Shown here: positions 24,111-32,843 of the stretch, one piece after another
Layout of the letters: the number at the start of each line of letters is the position of its first letter
Numbering within the stretch: the stretch's first letter is position 1
Source: Alistipes timonensis JC136
GTDB taxonomy: Bacteria; Bacteroidota; Bacteroidia; Bacteroidales; Rikenellaceae
Assembly (NCBI RefSeq): GCF_900107675.1
Contig: NZ_FNRI01000001.1
Span: 248,001 to 312,000, forward strand
Length of the DNA stretch: 64,000 bases
Direction of reading: 5' to 3'
Translations under genes and position numbers: made by a program
Notes under the pieces: model-generated
What the model saw: only the letters and a program-made list of their open reading frames with translations
What the model was told of the DNA's origin: nothing
Database searches by the model: none

Positions 24111-24140
24111 GCGAGGCGTCCCGTTCGGGGCGCCTCGCTT
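24111..24140. terminator. Terminator between convergent peroxiredoxin and sulfatase genes
   Basis: GCGAGGCG (24111-24118) pairs with CGCCTCGC (24131-24138); the loop can extend the stem with CCCG/CGGG. AAAAA lies on the left side and TTCTGTT on the right, so it may act in both directions. Confidence 0.75.
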
Positions 24141-24143
24141 CTG

Positions 24144-25889
24144 TTACAGCCGGGATTTGAAATAGTCGGTTCGCAGCAGAATGTCCGAAACCCGCCACAA
24201 CTCTTTCCGGTACTGCCGGACCGAATCGCTCCGGTTATCGCCGACCCAGCCTTCGGTGTGGTCGGCGGCGCAGTCGCTCTGGCGGCGGAAGAAGCTCTCG
24301 CCCAACCCGTGAAAATCGTAATCCTGCGCGTGCATCAGGTCCAGCAGGCTGGGATAGATGTCGATCTGCGCAATGACCTTCCCCGTTTCGGCTTTCAGCG
24401 GTGCATTGAGGATGAAAAGCGGGATGTAGCGGTCGCTAAGCTCCCGTTTTTTGCGCCCTTCGTACTGATTGCGGGTGACGGAGTCGTGGTCGCCCATGAT
24501 GACGATGATGCTCTTGTCGTAAAGCCCGCACACTTTGAGCGAGTCGATGAACCCGCCGAGGCAGCGGTCCACATACTGCGTGGCGACCAGGTAGTATTTG
24601 GCCTCCTCATCGGGGATGTCGGCATTGTTCAGCGGACTTTCGAGATCCGACTTCGAGTACGGTCCGTGTCCCGACATCGTGACTAACTGGGCATAGAACG
24701 GCTGCGGCAGGTCCTTCAGAATTTCGAGACTGTTTTCGTAGAGCTCCTCATCGGCGCGGCGCATCGGTCCGCGGCTCAGTTCGTAATGATATCTGTCGAA
24801 TCCGTAACTCTTCGTGGTGGCCTCCTGGTTCCAGTAGTGGCGGGAGTCGCAGATCAGCGATGCGGAGGTATACCCTCTCCGGGCCAGCGCCTTGGGTAGC
24901 GAAGGATAGGTGTTCCGGCAGCCGTAGAGACTGGCTGCGGCCCCGCTTTCGAGGGGCAGCAGTCCGGTGTTGAGCATCAGTTGGGCATCGGACGACCGTC
25001 CGTCCTTCACCTGCGGCAGCACCCGCGGGAAATAGATCACGCTCGTATCCCGGGCCAGCGAGTTCATGAACGGGGTTGCTTCCGTTCCGCCGATTTCCAG
25101 GCCGATGGGCCAGCTGCCCAACGATTCGGCCAGCACGACGATCAGGTTTTTGCGGTGCTCTTCCGTGAGCGGTTCCCGGGAAGCGCGTCGTTCTGCGGCT
25201 TCGACGAACTGTGCGGCGTATTCGGCCTCCTCGGGCGGGCATCCGTGCAGGTAGGCGATCTGGTAGGACCAGTAGCCGATCAGTCCGTATTTGTGGAAAG
25301 CCTGCATGATTTCATTCCGGTACCAGGGCCAGGGATGTGTGAACTCATTGGGGTCATTGAAATACGGCGGGATGACGGTGACGAAGATCAGCAGCAGGCT
25401 GACGGCGAAGCCTGCGGCGCGGAGGCCTATCCCGGACTTCCACCGGCCGAAGAGGGAGTATCCTGCGGCAAAACAAATCGAAGGGAGCACGATCCAAAAG
25501 TCTGAGGCACGCATCGAGGCGTAGATGCTCGGACCGAGTCCCCGGAGGTTGTTCACCATCAGGTAGGAGTTCAGCGGCATCACGCTGTAATAAATGCGGT
25601 AATACCAGACGTTCGACAGCAGGTAGAGGTTGACCAGCACGATCCAGGGAAACAGCCATCGTTTCCGGTGCAGGAACCAGACGGGAAGCGCCAGCAGCAT
25701 GGCGTCGGCGGCACGCTGGGCCCAGATGGCGAAATAATGGTGATGGCGAATGTTCCATACCTCGTCTACGATCGTCAGGGTGATGTAGAACGTCAGCGTC
25801 AGCAGCAGATAGGTCGCTACCCTTCCATAACGGCCCATCCGACCGGTGGGTAAGTCCGGTCGTTCGGGGTTTTGAATACGAAGATTCAT
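24144..25889 (-). CDS. LtaS-like sulfatase family membrane protein
   Basis: This 581-residue protein has about five N-terminal membrane helices (between residues 25 and 185), then a periplasmic alkaline-phosphatase-superfamily domain. It shows NLIVVLAESLGSWPI (metal Glu), ATPFMNSLA, GRSSDAQLMLNTGLLPLESG, TMSGHGPYS and IVIMGDHDSVTRNQ. The layout matches lipoteichoic-acid-synthase-like phosphotransferases. In Gram-negative bacteria these add phosphoglycerol or phosphoethanolamine-type groups to glycans or lipids. The nucleophile position that is Thr in LtaS ('GKTSDAE') is Ser here (GRSSDAQ). The gene is 77 bp downstream of fmt on the same strand. Confidence 0.88.
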   Translation of the reverse strand: MNLRIQNPERPDLPTGRMGRYGRVATYLLLTLTFYITLTIVDEVWNIRHHHYFAIWAQRAADAMLLALPVWFLHRKRWLFPWIVLVNLYLLSNVWYYRIYYSVMPLNSYLMVNNLRGLGPSIYASMRASDFWIVLPSICFAAGYSLFGRWKSGIGLRAAGFAVSLLLIFVTVIPPYFNDPNEFTHPWPWYRNEIMQAFHKYGLIGYWSYQIAYLHGCPPEEAEYAAQFVEAAERRASREPLTEEHRKNLIVVLAESLGSWPIGLEIGGTEATPFMNSLARDTSVIYFPRVLPQVKDGRSSDAQLMLNTGLLPLESGAAASLYGCRNTYPSLPKALARRGYTSASLICDSRHYWNQEATTKSYGFDRYHYELSRGPMRRADEELYENSLEILKDLPQPFYAQLVTMSGHGPYSKSDLESPLNNADIPDEEAKYYLVATQYVDRCLGGFIDSLKVCGLYDKSIIVIMGDHDSVTRNQYEGRKKRELSDRYIPLFILNAPLKAETGKVIAQIDIYPSLLDLMHAQDYDFHGLGESFFRRQSDCAADHTEGWVGDNRSDSVRQYRKELWRVSDILLRTDYFKSRL

Positions 25890-25909
25890 TTGACTATAAA
25901 ATTTTTATT

Positions 25910-25938
25910 CCCGGAGACCGTGATGGGCGGTTTCCGGG
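25910..25938. promoter_or_regulatory. Hairpin between fmt and the LtaS-like gene
   Basis: CCCGGAGACCG (25910-25920) pairs with CGGTTTCCGGG (25928-25938) with one G-T pair and a 7-base loop. On the minus strand it is followed by AATAAAAATTTT rather than a clean T-run, so it may be a partial terminator or a processing or pause site. Confidence 0.4.
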
Positions 25939-25966
25939 AAAAACGGTTCTGCAACGGAGAATCGGG

Positions 25967-26938
25967 TTATTTCCTGAATTTGTATTGGCTCACGTCGCGC
26001 CAGCCCAGCAGCAGGTCGCGCACCGGGAGCCGTTTCTTGCCGGCTATCTGCAACTCCCCGGGAACGATCCATCCGTCGGCGCACGCCACGCGGATGAAAG
26101 TCCGGCCGTCGCTCTCGACCGTGCCGCACGGCTGGCCGTGGGCCGCGGCTTCGAATGCCGCCGAGAACAGTTTGGCGCTCTGCGACTCCTCGTCGCCTTC
26201 ACGGAACATCTCGGTCCAGGCTGCCGGGTACGGCGACAGACCGCGGATGAAATCCGCGATGCGTCGGCCCGGGAGCGTCCAGTCGATCCGGCAGTCCTCT
26301 TTGAATATCTTGGGGGCGGGCCGCAGCGTCGACTCGTCGATGTGCTGCTGCTCGACGGGCCGGATGTCCCCCGCGGCAATGCGGTCCACGGTCGAGGTGA
26401 CCAGCGCAGTTCCGGTAGTCATCAGCTTGTCGTAGAGCGTGCCTACGTTGTCTTCCGGGAGGATCGGCACGCGGATCTGGTCGATGATGCCGCCTTTGTC
26501 GATCTCGTGGTTCAGGAGGAATGTGGTGACCCCCGTTTCGGTCTCGCCGTTGATGATCGCCCAGTTGATCGGCGCCGCCCCGCGGTACTGGGGCAGCAGT
26601 GAGGCGTGGAGGTTGAAGGTCCCCAGCCGCGGCATGGCCCAAATTACCTCGGGAAGCATCCGGAAAGCGATCACAATGCCCAGGTCGGGCCGCAACGCCT
26701 GCATCGCTTCCACAAACTCCGGGGCTTTCAGTTTCTCGGGCTGCAGGACCGGCAACCCCAGCTCCAATGCGGCGATTTTGACCTCGCTCTGGTGGAGTTT
26801 CTGTCCCCGTCCTGCGGGTTTGTCGGGCGTGGTCACAACGCCCACGACGTTGTAGCCGCCGGCGACGAGCGCCCGCAGCGAAGGCACGGCGAATTCGGGC
26901 GTGCCCATGAATACGATGCGGATTTCCTTCGGATTCAT
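25967..26938 (-). CDS. fmt: Methionyl-tRNA formyltransferase
   Basis: Fmt formylates initiator Met-tRNA. The 323-residue enzyme starts MNPKEIRIVFMGTPEFAVPSLRAL and has TTPDKPAGRGQKL near residue 40. FNLHASLLPQYRGAAPINWAI (about 107-127) holds the catalytic Asn-His pair region, and TFLLNHEIDKGGIID follows. The C-terminal domain is present (from about 210). The gene is 3 bp after ribBA, so translation within one message is likely. Confidence 0.96.
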   Translation of the reverse strand: MNPKEIRIVFMGTPEFAVPSLRALVAGGYNVVGVVTTPDKPAGRGQKLHQSEVKIAALELGLPVLQPEKLKAPEFVEAMQALRPDLGIVIAFRMLPEVIWAMPRLGTFNLHASLLPQYRGAAPINWAIINGETETGVTTFLLNHEIDKGGIIDQIRVPILPEDNVGTLYDKLMTTGTALVTSTVDRIAAGDIRPVEQQHIDESTLRPAPKIFKEDCRIDWTLPGRRIADFIRGLSPYPAAWTEMFREGDEESQSAKLFSAAFEAAAHGQPCGTVESDGRTFIRVACADGWIVPGELQIAGKKRLPVRDLLLGWRDVSQYKFRK

Positions 26939-26941
26939 CTT

Positions 26942-28165
26942 CTATTTTTTCTCCAGGCCCAGCGTGTGGTGCATGCGCTCCTGCTTGGTTTCCAGATAGT
27001 GTTCGTTGTAGGGGTTCGGGGCGATCACGATGGGCACGATCTCGTCGATGCAGAGTCCGTAACCCTCCAATCCGGCCCGTTTGAGCGGGTTGTTTGTCAT
27101 CAGGCGCATGTGGCGGATGCCCAGCTCGCGGATGATGCTCGCGCCCACGCCGTAGTCGCGCTCGTCGGCTTTGAAGCCCAGTTTGAGGTTGGCGTCGACG
27201 GTGTCGAGCCCCTCGTCCTGCAACTTGTAGGCGTGGATCTTGTTGCAGAGTCCGATGCCGCGTCCCTCCTGATTGAGATAGATGACGGCGCCTTTGCCCT
27301 CTTTTTCGATCATCTGCATCGCACGGTGCAACTGCTCGCCGCAGTCGCAGCGATACGAACCGAAGATGTCGCCCGTGACGCACGACGAGTGTACGCGCAC
27401 CAGTACGGGCTCGTCCTCCGTCCACTCACCTTTCGTCAGGGCCGCATGCTCCACGCCGTTCGATTTCTGGCGGAACGGCGTAATGCGGAATTCGCCCCAC
27501 TCCGTCGGCAGGGGCACCGTCACACCCTTCTCGATAATCGACTCCTCTTTGAGGCGGTAAGCGATCAGCGCAGCGATCGAGATGATTTTCAGGTCGAATT
27601 TTTTGGCGATCTCCACCAACTGCGGCAGGCGGGCCATCGTGCCGTCCTCGTTCATGATCTCGATCAGTGCGCCTGCAGGCTGCAATCCGGCCAGACGGGC
27701 CAGGTCGATGGCCGCCTCGGTATGTCCCGGACGGCGCAGCACGCCTTTGTCGCGGGCCCGAAGGGGATTGATGTGTCCCGGACGGCCCAGGTCGGTGGGT
27801 TTCGTCTCGGGATCGGCCAGCGCGCGGATCGTTGCGGCGCGGTCGTGAATCGAGACGCCTGTGGTGCAGTCGTTGCCCAGCAGGTCGACCGTAACGGTGA
27901 AGGGCGTGCCCAGCAGCGAGGTGTTGTTCTCCTCCATCATATTGAGCCCCAGTTCGGCGCAGCGCTTTTCCGACAGCGGGGCGCACAGTACGCCGCGGCC
28001 CTCTTTGAGCATGAAATTCACGATCTCGGGGGTGATCTTCTCCGCGGCGACAATGAAATCGCCCTCGTTTTCGCGGTCCTCGTCGTCGACGACGATCACC
28101 GGTTTGCCGTTGCGGAAGTCTTCGATAACCTCCTCTACACTATTCAGAATCGTATTTTTTCCCAT
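26942..28165 (-). CDS. ribBA: Bifunctional 3,4-dihydroxy-2-butanone-4-phosphate synthase / GTP cyclohydrolase II
   Basis: This 407-residue fusion supplies both branches of riboflavin synthesis. The RibB half (about 1-205) has VIVVDDEDRENEGDFIVAAE and ATIRALADPETKPTDLGRPGHINPLRARDKGVLRRPGHTEAAIDLARLAG. The RibA half (about 206-407) has VRVHSSCVTGDIFGSYRCDCGEQL with the zinc cysteines, YLNQEGRGIGLCNKI, and RDYGVGASIIRELGI. All catalytic landmarks are intact. Its start lies 26 bp inside the end of the upstream LptF/LptG-like gene. No FMN riboswitch is visible before it. Confidence 0.96.
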   Translation of the reverse strand: MGKNTILNSVEEVIEDFRNGKPVIVVDDEDRENEGDFIVAAEKITPEIVNFMLKEGRGVLCAPLSEKRCAELGLNMMEENNTSLLGTPFTVTVDLLGNDCTTGVSIHDRAATIRALADPETKPTDLGRPGHINPLRARDKGVLRRPGHTEAAIDLARLAGLQPAGALIEIMNEDGTMARLPQLVEIAKKFDLKIISIAALIAYRLKEESIIEKGVTVPLPTEWGEFRITPFRQKSNGVEHAALTKGEWTEDEPVLVRVHSSCVTGDIFGSYRCDCGEQLHRAMQMIEKEGKGAVIYLNQEGRGIGLCNKIHAYKLQDEGLDTVDANLKLGFKADERDYGVGASIIRELGIRHMRLMTNNPLKRAGLEGYGLCIDEIVPIVIAPNPYNEHYLETKQERMHHTLGLEKK

Positions 28166-29642
28166 TTCGTTTGAATTTTATCGCGTTTGTCATTTTTTTG
28201 ATTCCCGGGGCCAGCCGATCCCTCAGCGCTTTGAATTTTCCGGCATACCAGTCCGTGTCGAGCAGTGCCGAGTCGTTGGTGGCCTTGTATGTAAGGTATA
28301 CGGCGATCGGCGTGAGGATGAATGTCGAGAGCCACATGCCGTAAACGGCGTTCCAGTTGCCCTCTTTGGCCAGTTTCTCGCCCGAGAGGCTGATGATGTA
28401 ATAGATCACGAAGAAGATCACCGACACCACCACCGGAAGTCCCAGTCCGCCGCGGCGGATGATGGCGCCCAGCGGCGCACCGATCAGGAAGAAGATCAGG
28501 ATCGACACCGGGAGCGATATTTTCTTGTGCCACTCGACTTTCGAGCGGTAGAGCTGGTTGAGCGCCTCCTTGGCGGCCGATTCGTCGAATGCGAACATGT
28601 TGCGCGAATTCTTGGCCAGCGTCCGGGCCTGGTCCCAGATGCGCTCCTTGTCGCGCGTCGGGAGCCCGACGATCGAGTCCTGCGCCAGCATGTCTCGGAA
28701 GTGGCGCTTGTCGACCTGCAGGCTGTCGGGCAGCGGCAGCACGGTGTTGTCGCGTACGAAGATCTGCTCTTTCAGCAGCGGCTCGTAGGAACTCGTCGTA
28801 GCGGCGTTGACTTTGATTTCCAGCGAGTCGATGTCGTGTTGCAACTCCTGGATATTTTTGGTCTGGCTGTTCGAGAAGAGGTCGGCGTCGGTGCGTCCCT
28901 GGGCGAATCCGTCCATCGGGATCACCTGTTTTTGCAGGTCGAAGGTGTGGTGGCGCAGGGAGCTCTTGGTGAACCACTGGCTGTTGCGCGTCTGTTCGTA
29001 GGTCTCGCCGTGGAAGAGCGTCACCAGCAGGTATCTCTTATCGTCCGAAAGGCGGATGTAACCCGAGTCGGCGACGATGGTGTTCATATTGCCGTTGGCG
29101 GCGCGGTTGTCGTAAATCAGCACGTCGTGCAGCAGGTGCGTGTCGGGTTCCTGATGACTTACGCGAATCGACATGTTTTCGATGCCGTTGAAGAAGAGCC
29201 CGTCCTGGAATTCGAGGGCCTGTTTCTGTTGTCGGATGTCGTAAAGTGTGCTGTATAGCTTCTTGTTGGCGTTCGGAACGAGGTTGTTGCCGATGAAGAA
29301 ACTGCCGACGGAGACGAACGCCACCAGTATGATGAGCGGTTTGGTGATCTGGACCAGCGACATGCCGGCCGATTTCATGGCCAGCAGTTCGTAATTTTCA
29401 CCCAGGTTGCCCATGGTCATGATCGCCGCCAGCAGCATCGACAACGGCAGGCCCATCGGGATCATGTTGGCCATGAAATAGGTCATCAGCTCGATGATGA
29501 TTCCGGCGCTCAGGCCCTTGCCCACCAGTTCGTCGATATAACGCCACACGATGTTCATCATCAGTACGAACATGACGATGAAGAACGTGAGGACCATCGG
29601 CCCCAGGTAGGATTTCAGAACGAGTTTATGGATGGTCTTCAT
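28140..29642 (-). CDS. LptF/LptG family permease
   Basis: This 500-residue protein has the YjgP/YjgQ layout. Three N-terminal membrane helices (about residues 12-120; LGPMVLTFFIVMFVLMMNIVW, MGLPLSMLLAAIMTMGNLGE) are followed by a large beta-rich periplasmic domain (about 130-370). Three C-terminal helices follow (about 370-460, VSILIFFLIGAPLGAIIRRGGLG). LptF/LptG are the membrane partners of LptB that push lipopolysaccharide to the outer membrane. The insertion with NAATTSSYEPLLKEQIFV makes it longer than the usual 360 residues, as in other Bacteroidetes. It overlaps the ABC permease gene by 4 bp and ribBA by 26 bp. Confidence 0.9.
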   Translation of the reverse strand: MKTIHKLVLKSYLGPMVLTFFIVMFVLMMNIVWRYIDELVGKGLSAGIIIELMTYFMANMIPMGLPLSMLLAAIMTMGNLGENYELLAMKSAGMSLVQITKPLIILVAFVSVGSFFIGNNLVPNANKKLYSTLYDIRQQKQALEFQDGLFFNGIENMSIRVSHQEPDTHLLHDVLIYDNRAANGNMNTIVADSGYIRLSDDKRYLLVTLFHGETYEQTRNSQWFTKSSLRHHTFDLQKQVIPMDGFAQGRTDADLFSNSQTKNIQELQHDIDSLEIKVNAATTSSYEPLLKEQIFVRDNTVLPLPDSLQVDKRHFRDMLAQDSIVGLPTRDKERIWDQARTLAKNSRNMFAFDESAAKEALNQLYRSKVEWHKKISLPVSILIFFLIGAPLGAIIRRGGLGLPVVVSVIFFVIYYIISLSGEKLAKEGNWNAVYGMWLSTFILTPIAVYLTYKATNDSALLDTDWYAGKFKALRDRLAPGIKKMTNAIKFKRNGKKYDSE

Positions 29643-30472
29643 GCGGCGGCTCGCTGTTTTTTGCTACGCAAAGATACAAGTTTTACCAGTATAAGCGTAA
29701 GTGTGAGGGTAAATATTATGGCAGCGCCGGGCGGAACCTCGAAATTGTAGCTGGCGACGAGCCCCGCGATGTTGCCCGCGACGGCCACGAGGGGCGCCGT
29801 GAGGGCGATGGTGCGGTACGACCGTGAGAGTGTGTTGACGATCACCACGGGCATCGTCACGAGCGAGATCAGCAGCACGATGCCCATGATGCGGATCGAG
29901 AGCACGATCGTCACGGCGACCAGTGCGGCCATCAGGCAGGAGATTACGCGCGTCGGGATGCCCCGGCTGCGGGCGAAGTCGCGGTCGAAGGCGACGTACA
30001 TCACGGGCCGCAGCCACAGGAGGGCTCCGGCGATGATGACGGCCGTCAGCACGGCCAGCGCCGCGACGTCGCTGTCGGTGACGGTCACGATGCTCCCGAA
30101 GAGATAGGCCGACAGGTCGCCCGAGGTGTAGCCCGGGCGCAGGCTCATGAACAGCGCCCCGACGGCCATGCCGACGGACCAGATGATGCCGATGGCCGAA
30201 TCCTCGCGGATGCGCCCCCGGTTGCCGGCCCATTCGATGCCCAGCGCCGAGAGGACGGCGAAGATCAGCGCCCCGGCAATGGGGTTCGCTCCCAGGTAGA
30301 AAGCGATGCCCAGTCCGCCGAACGAGGCGTGGGTGATGCCCCCGGCGAGGAAGACCATGCGGCGGCAGACGACATAGGTTCCTATGACTCCGCACGTTAT
30401 GCCCGAAAGCACACACGCCGTGAGTGCGTTCGAGAGATAGCCGTATTGGATCAGGTCGCTGAAAAATTCCAT
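29639..30472 (-). CDS. Metal ABC transporter permease (ZnuB/TroC family)
   Basis: The 277-residue integral membrane protein starts MEFFSDLIQYGYLSNALTACVLSGITCGVIGTYVVCRRM, as ABC-3 family permeases do, and has about eight helices; FLAGGITHASFGGLGIAFYLG and SYNFEVPPGAAIIF fit the family. Such permeases import zinc or manganese with a partner ATPase and binding protein. Neither is in this window. The ATG at 30472 is preferred to an upstream open stretch of 31 codons without membrane character. It is the first gene of a unit with the LptF/LptG gene, ribBA and fmt, with overlapping or 3-bp junctions. Confidence 0.9.
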   Translation of the reverse strand: MEFFSDLIQYGYLSNALTACVLSGITCGVIGTYVVCRRMVFLAGGITHASFGGLGIAFYLGANPIAGALIFAVLSALGIEWAGNRGRIREDSAIGIIWSVGMAVGALFMSLRPGYTSGDLSAYLFGSIVTVTDSDVAALAVLTAVIIAGALLWLRPVMYVAFDRDFARSRGIPTRVISCLMAALVAVTIVLSIRIMGIVLLISLVTMPVVIVNTLSRSYRTIALTAPLVAVAGNIAGLVASYNFEVPPGAAIIFTLTLTLILVKLVSLRSKKQRAAA

Positions 30473-30562
30473 ATCTTTCCAAGGGCGAAGTTGTCGGTTG
30501 TATATCAACGATATACCGTGGACAAATGTTGCCGTGCTTCTTTTGCGTTGTTTAATTGCGCG

Positions 30563-30570
30563 CAAATTTA
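30563..30570 (-). promoter_or_regulatory. -7 box TAAATTTG for the ABC permease-lpt-ribBA-fmt unit
   Basis: Read on the minus strand, TAAATTTG lies 90 bp before the permease start. No stronger box is seen nearer the gene. Confidence 0.4.
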
Positions 30571-30641
30571 CGCTTTTTTATCGGAAAAGCCTCCTCCTTT
30601 CGCACAGTTTTCGTAATTTCGTGCCGGAAAAACACGAATCT

Positions 30642-31940
30642 ATGCAACCTCGCAGAGTCAACTTTCATACCTTGGGCTGCAAGCTCAATTTTTCGGAGTC
30701 CTCTACCCTCGCCCGCGAGTTCGAGCGCGGCGGCTTCGTCCGCGTGGCCCCCACGGCCGAGGCGGACATTTGCGTCATCAACAGTTGCTCGGTCACCGAG
30801 CACGCCGACAAGAAATGCCGCAACCTGATCCGCAAGCTCCACCGGCGCAACCCTGCGGCGATCATTGCCGTGACGGGGTGTTACGCGCAGCTGAAACCGC
30901 AGGAGATAGCTGCGATAGAAGGCGTGGATATCGTTTTGAGCAACAATGATAAGGGAGCGTTATTTAAACGGGTGGTTGAACTGGGCGGCAAGGGCCGTGC
31001 GCAGGTGTACAGCTGCGACACCGATTCGCTTACGTCGTTTTTCGCAGCCTTTTCGAGCGGGGACCGTACGCGCGCCTTTCTGAAGGTGCAGGACGGGTGC
31101 GACTACTGCTGCTCCTACTGCACGATCCATTACGCCCGCGGTTCGAGCCGCAACCTCCCGATCGCCGACCTCGTGGCCGAGGCGCGCCAGATTGCGGCGG
31201 CGGGCCAGAAAGAGATCGTTCTGACGGGCGTCAACACGGGGGATTTTGGCCGCACGACGGGTGAGAAATTCATCGACCTGCTGCGGGCGCTCGATGAGGT
31301 CGAGGGGATCGAACGTTACCGCATTTCGTCGATCGAGCCGAACCTCCTGACCGATGAGATCATCGCCTTTTGCGCTGCGTCGCCCAAATTCATGCATCAT
31401 TTCCACATTCCGCTCCAGAGCGGTTCGGACCGGATACTCGGGCTGATGCGCCGCCGCTACACCACGGCGCGTTTCGCCGAGCGCATCGCGGCTGTCCGGC
31501 GGCTGATGCCCGACGCTTTCATCGGCATCGACGTGATCGTCGGGTTTCCGGGCGAGACCGATGCCGATTTCCGTACGACCTACGATTTTCTGGCGGAGTT
31601 GAAGCCCGCTTTCCTGCATATCTTTCCCTTCTCGGAACGTCCCGGGACTCCGGCCGTCGACTTGCCCGGCAAGGTGCAGTCGTCGGTGGCTACGGCCCGC
31701 GTGGCCGAGTTGGAGGGCCTCTGCGACCGCCTGCACGGCGATTTTTGCGCCCGGGCTGTCGGGACGGAGGATACGGTGCTTTTCGAAAGCACGCGCCGCG
31801 GGGGCATGATGTTCGGTTTTACAGGCAACTACCGGCGGGTGAAAGCCCCCTACGACGCCGCGAAGGTCAACACCCTCTGCCGCGTGAAACTCGGCGCAAT
31901 GGACGAATCTCACGATCTGATGGGAGAAATCCGGGATTAA
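30642..31940 (+). CDS. mtaB: tRNA (t6A37) methylthiotransferase
   Basis: MtaB adds a methylthio group to t6A37 of ANN-decoding tRNAs. The 432-residue protein from the ATG at 30642 starts MQPRRVNFHTLGCKLNFSES, and the N-terminal UPF0004 domain has cysteines in LGCKLN, NSCSVTEHADKKC and VTGCYAQ. The radical SAM motif is CDYCCSYC (CxxxCxxC). The later blocks EIVLTGVNTGDFG and FHIPLQSGSDRILGLMRRRYT follow the family. A C-terminal TRAM-like end is present. It has a lone position between the minus-strand lpt unit and the trkH region. Confidence 0.94.
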   Translation: MQPRRVNFHTLGCKLNFSESSTLAREFERGGFVRVAPTAEADICVINSCSVTEHADKKCRNLIRKLHRRNPAAIIAVTGCYAQLKPQEIAAIEGVDIVLSNNDKGALFKRVVELGGKGRAQVYSCDTDSLTSFFAAFSSGDRTRAFLKVQDGCDYCCSYCTIHYARGSSRNLPIADLVAEARQIAAAGQKEIVLTGVNTGDFGRTTGEKFIDLLRALDEVEGIERYRISSIEPNLLTDEIIAFCAASPKFMHHFHIPLQSGSDRILGLMRRRYTTARFAERIAAVRRLMPDAFIGIDVIVGFPGETDADFRTTYDFLAELKPAFLHIFPFSERPGTPAVDLPGKVQSSVATARVAELEGLCDRLHGDFCARAVGTEDTVLFESTRRGGMMFGFTGNYRRVKAPYDAAKVNTLCRVKLGAMDESHDLMGEIRD

Positions 31941-31944
31941 TCAC

Positions 31945-32021
31945 TATATTTGCAGAATATAGGATGCGGTTCGGCAAAGTCCAAACTCGTTTGGCTTTGC
32001 GTTCACCTTTCACTATATTTG
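31945..32021 (+). promoter_or_regulatory. Two TATATTTG boxes in direct repeat flanking a palindrome
   Basis: TCACTATATTTGCAG occurs twice, at 31941-31955 and 32010-32024, so TATATTTG boxes lie at 31945-31952 and 32014-32021. Between them GCAAAG-T-CCAAAC (31974-31986) and GTTTGGCTTTGC (31989-32000) form an inverted repeat. The second box is 23 bp before the next gene. Confidence 0.6.
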
Positions 32022-32044
32022 CAGGAACGTTAAATAATGGAGTT

Positions 32045-32839
32045 ATGACGGGTATGCGCAAACGGGTGACGGTCGGGTTTCTGAGCATCGTCTGCCTGCT
32101 GTTTTTTTCGGGTATGGTCTCGTTTCTCGAGCTGAGCCACCTGAGCCGCGATACGGGCGAGATTCTCAAAGCCAACAAACGCAACATCGAGCTGGCCAAG
32201 GAGATGCTCGACGCGGCCCACGAGCAGAACATTGCGCTCATCAAACTTTCGGTCTTCGGCGACCGGTCGTGCGACAGCCTTTGCCGCGCCAGTATGGAAC
32301 GGCTCGAAAATACGCTGCTGGTGGCCCAGAACGAGGCCCTCGAGAAATCGTTTCTCGATTCGCTGGCTTTCGCCACGACCGAGCTGCGTCTGCTGACGGA
32401 CAACTACCTCGCTTTCGGAGGCGTCGGAAATCCGGTGGCCGCTCCGGCGGCTCCGAACCGGGCCGACTCGCTCGGCAGCCGGTGGTACAGCGACGAATAC
32501 CAGGTGCTCTACGGCCGTCTGACCGCCGCCATTAAGAGTTACATGACCTCGACGCAGAGTTCGTTGGTGCCGCGTGCCGAACAGATGAAGAAGAACGCCT
32601 ATCGGGCCGTTACACCGGTGCTGATCTCGCTGGCGGTGATGATTGCCATCGTGCTGATGCTCTTCTATTTCATGTCGATCTACTGCGTGACGCCCATCGA
32701 ACGGATGAACAAGGGACTGGGCGACTGGATCGCGTTCCGCGTGCCGTTTGCCGTCAAAGGCGACTTCAAAGACGAGGTGCTGGACCTCAAAGAAAAGATA
32801 GAGACGCTTATAAACCTTTCCAAGCAGAACAAAGCCTGA
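32045..32839 (+). CDS. Two-helix membrane protein with chemoreceptor-like sensor region, no output domain
   Basis: The 264-residue product starts MTGMRKRVTVGFLSIVCLLF. Membrane helix 1 is at about 8-28 and helix 2 at about 190-213, with an alpha-helical periplasmic region between (29-189), including a Pro/Ala linker near 130-138. After helix 2, TPIERMNKGLGDWIAFRVP resembles the start of a HAMP linker, but the protein ends some 45 residues later at LKEKIETLINLSKQNKA, with no kinase, cyclase or MCP signalling domain. It resembles the four-helix-bundle sensor part of chemoreceptors or histidine kinases. The stop is 4 bp before trkH, so a link with potassium uptake is possible. Confidence 0.75.
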   Translation: MTGMRKRVTVGFLSIVCLLFFSGMVSFLELSHLSRDTGEILKANKRNIELAKEMLDAAHEQNIALIKLSVFGDRSCDSLCRASMERLENTLLVAQNEALEKSFLDSLAFATTELRLLTDNYLAFGGVGNPVAAPAAPNRADSLGSRWYSDEYQVLYGRLTAAIKSYMTSTQSSLVPRAEQMKKNAYRAVTPVLISLAVMIAIVLMLFYFMSIYCVTPIERMNKGLGDWIAFRVPFAVKGDFKDEVLDLKEKIETLINLSKQNKA

Positions 32840-32843
32840 TGCC

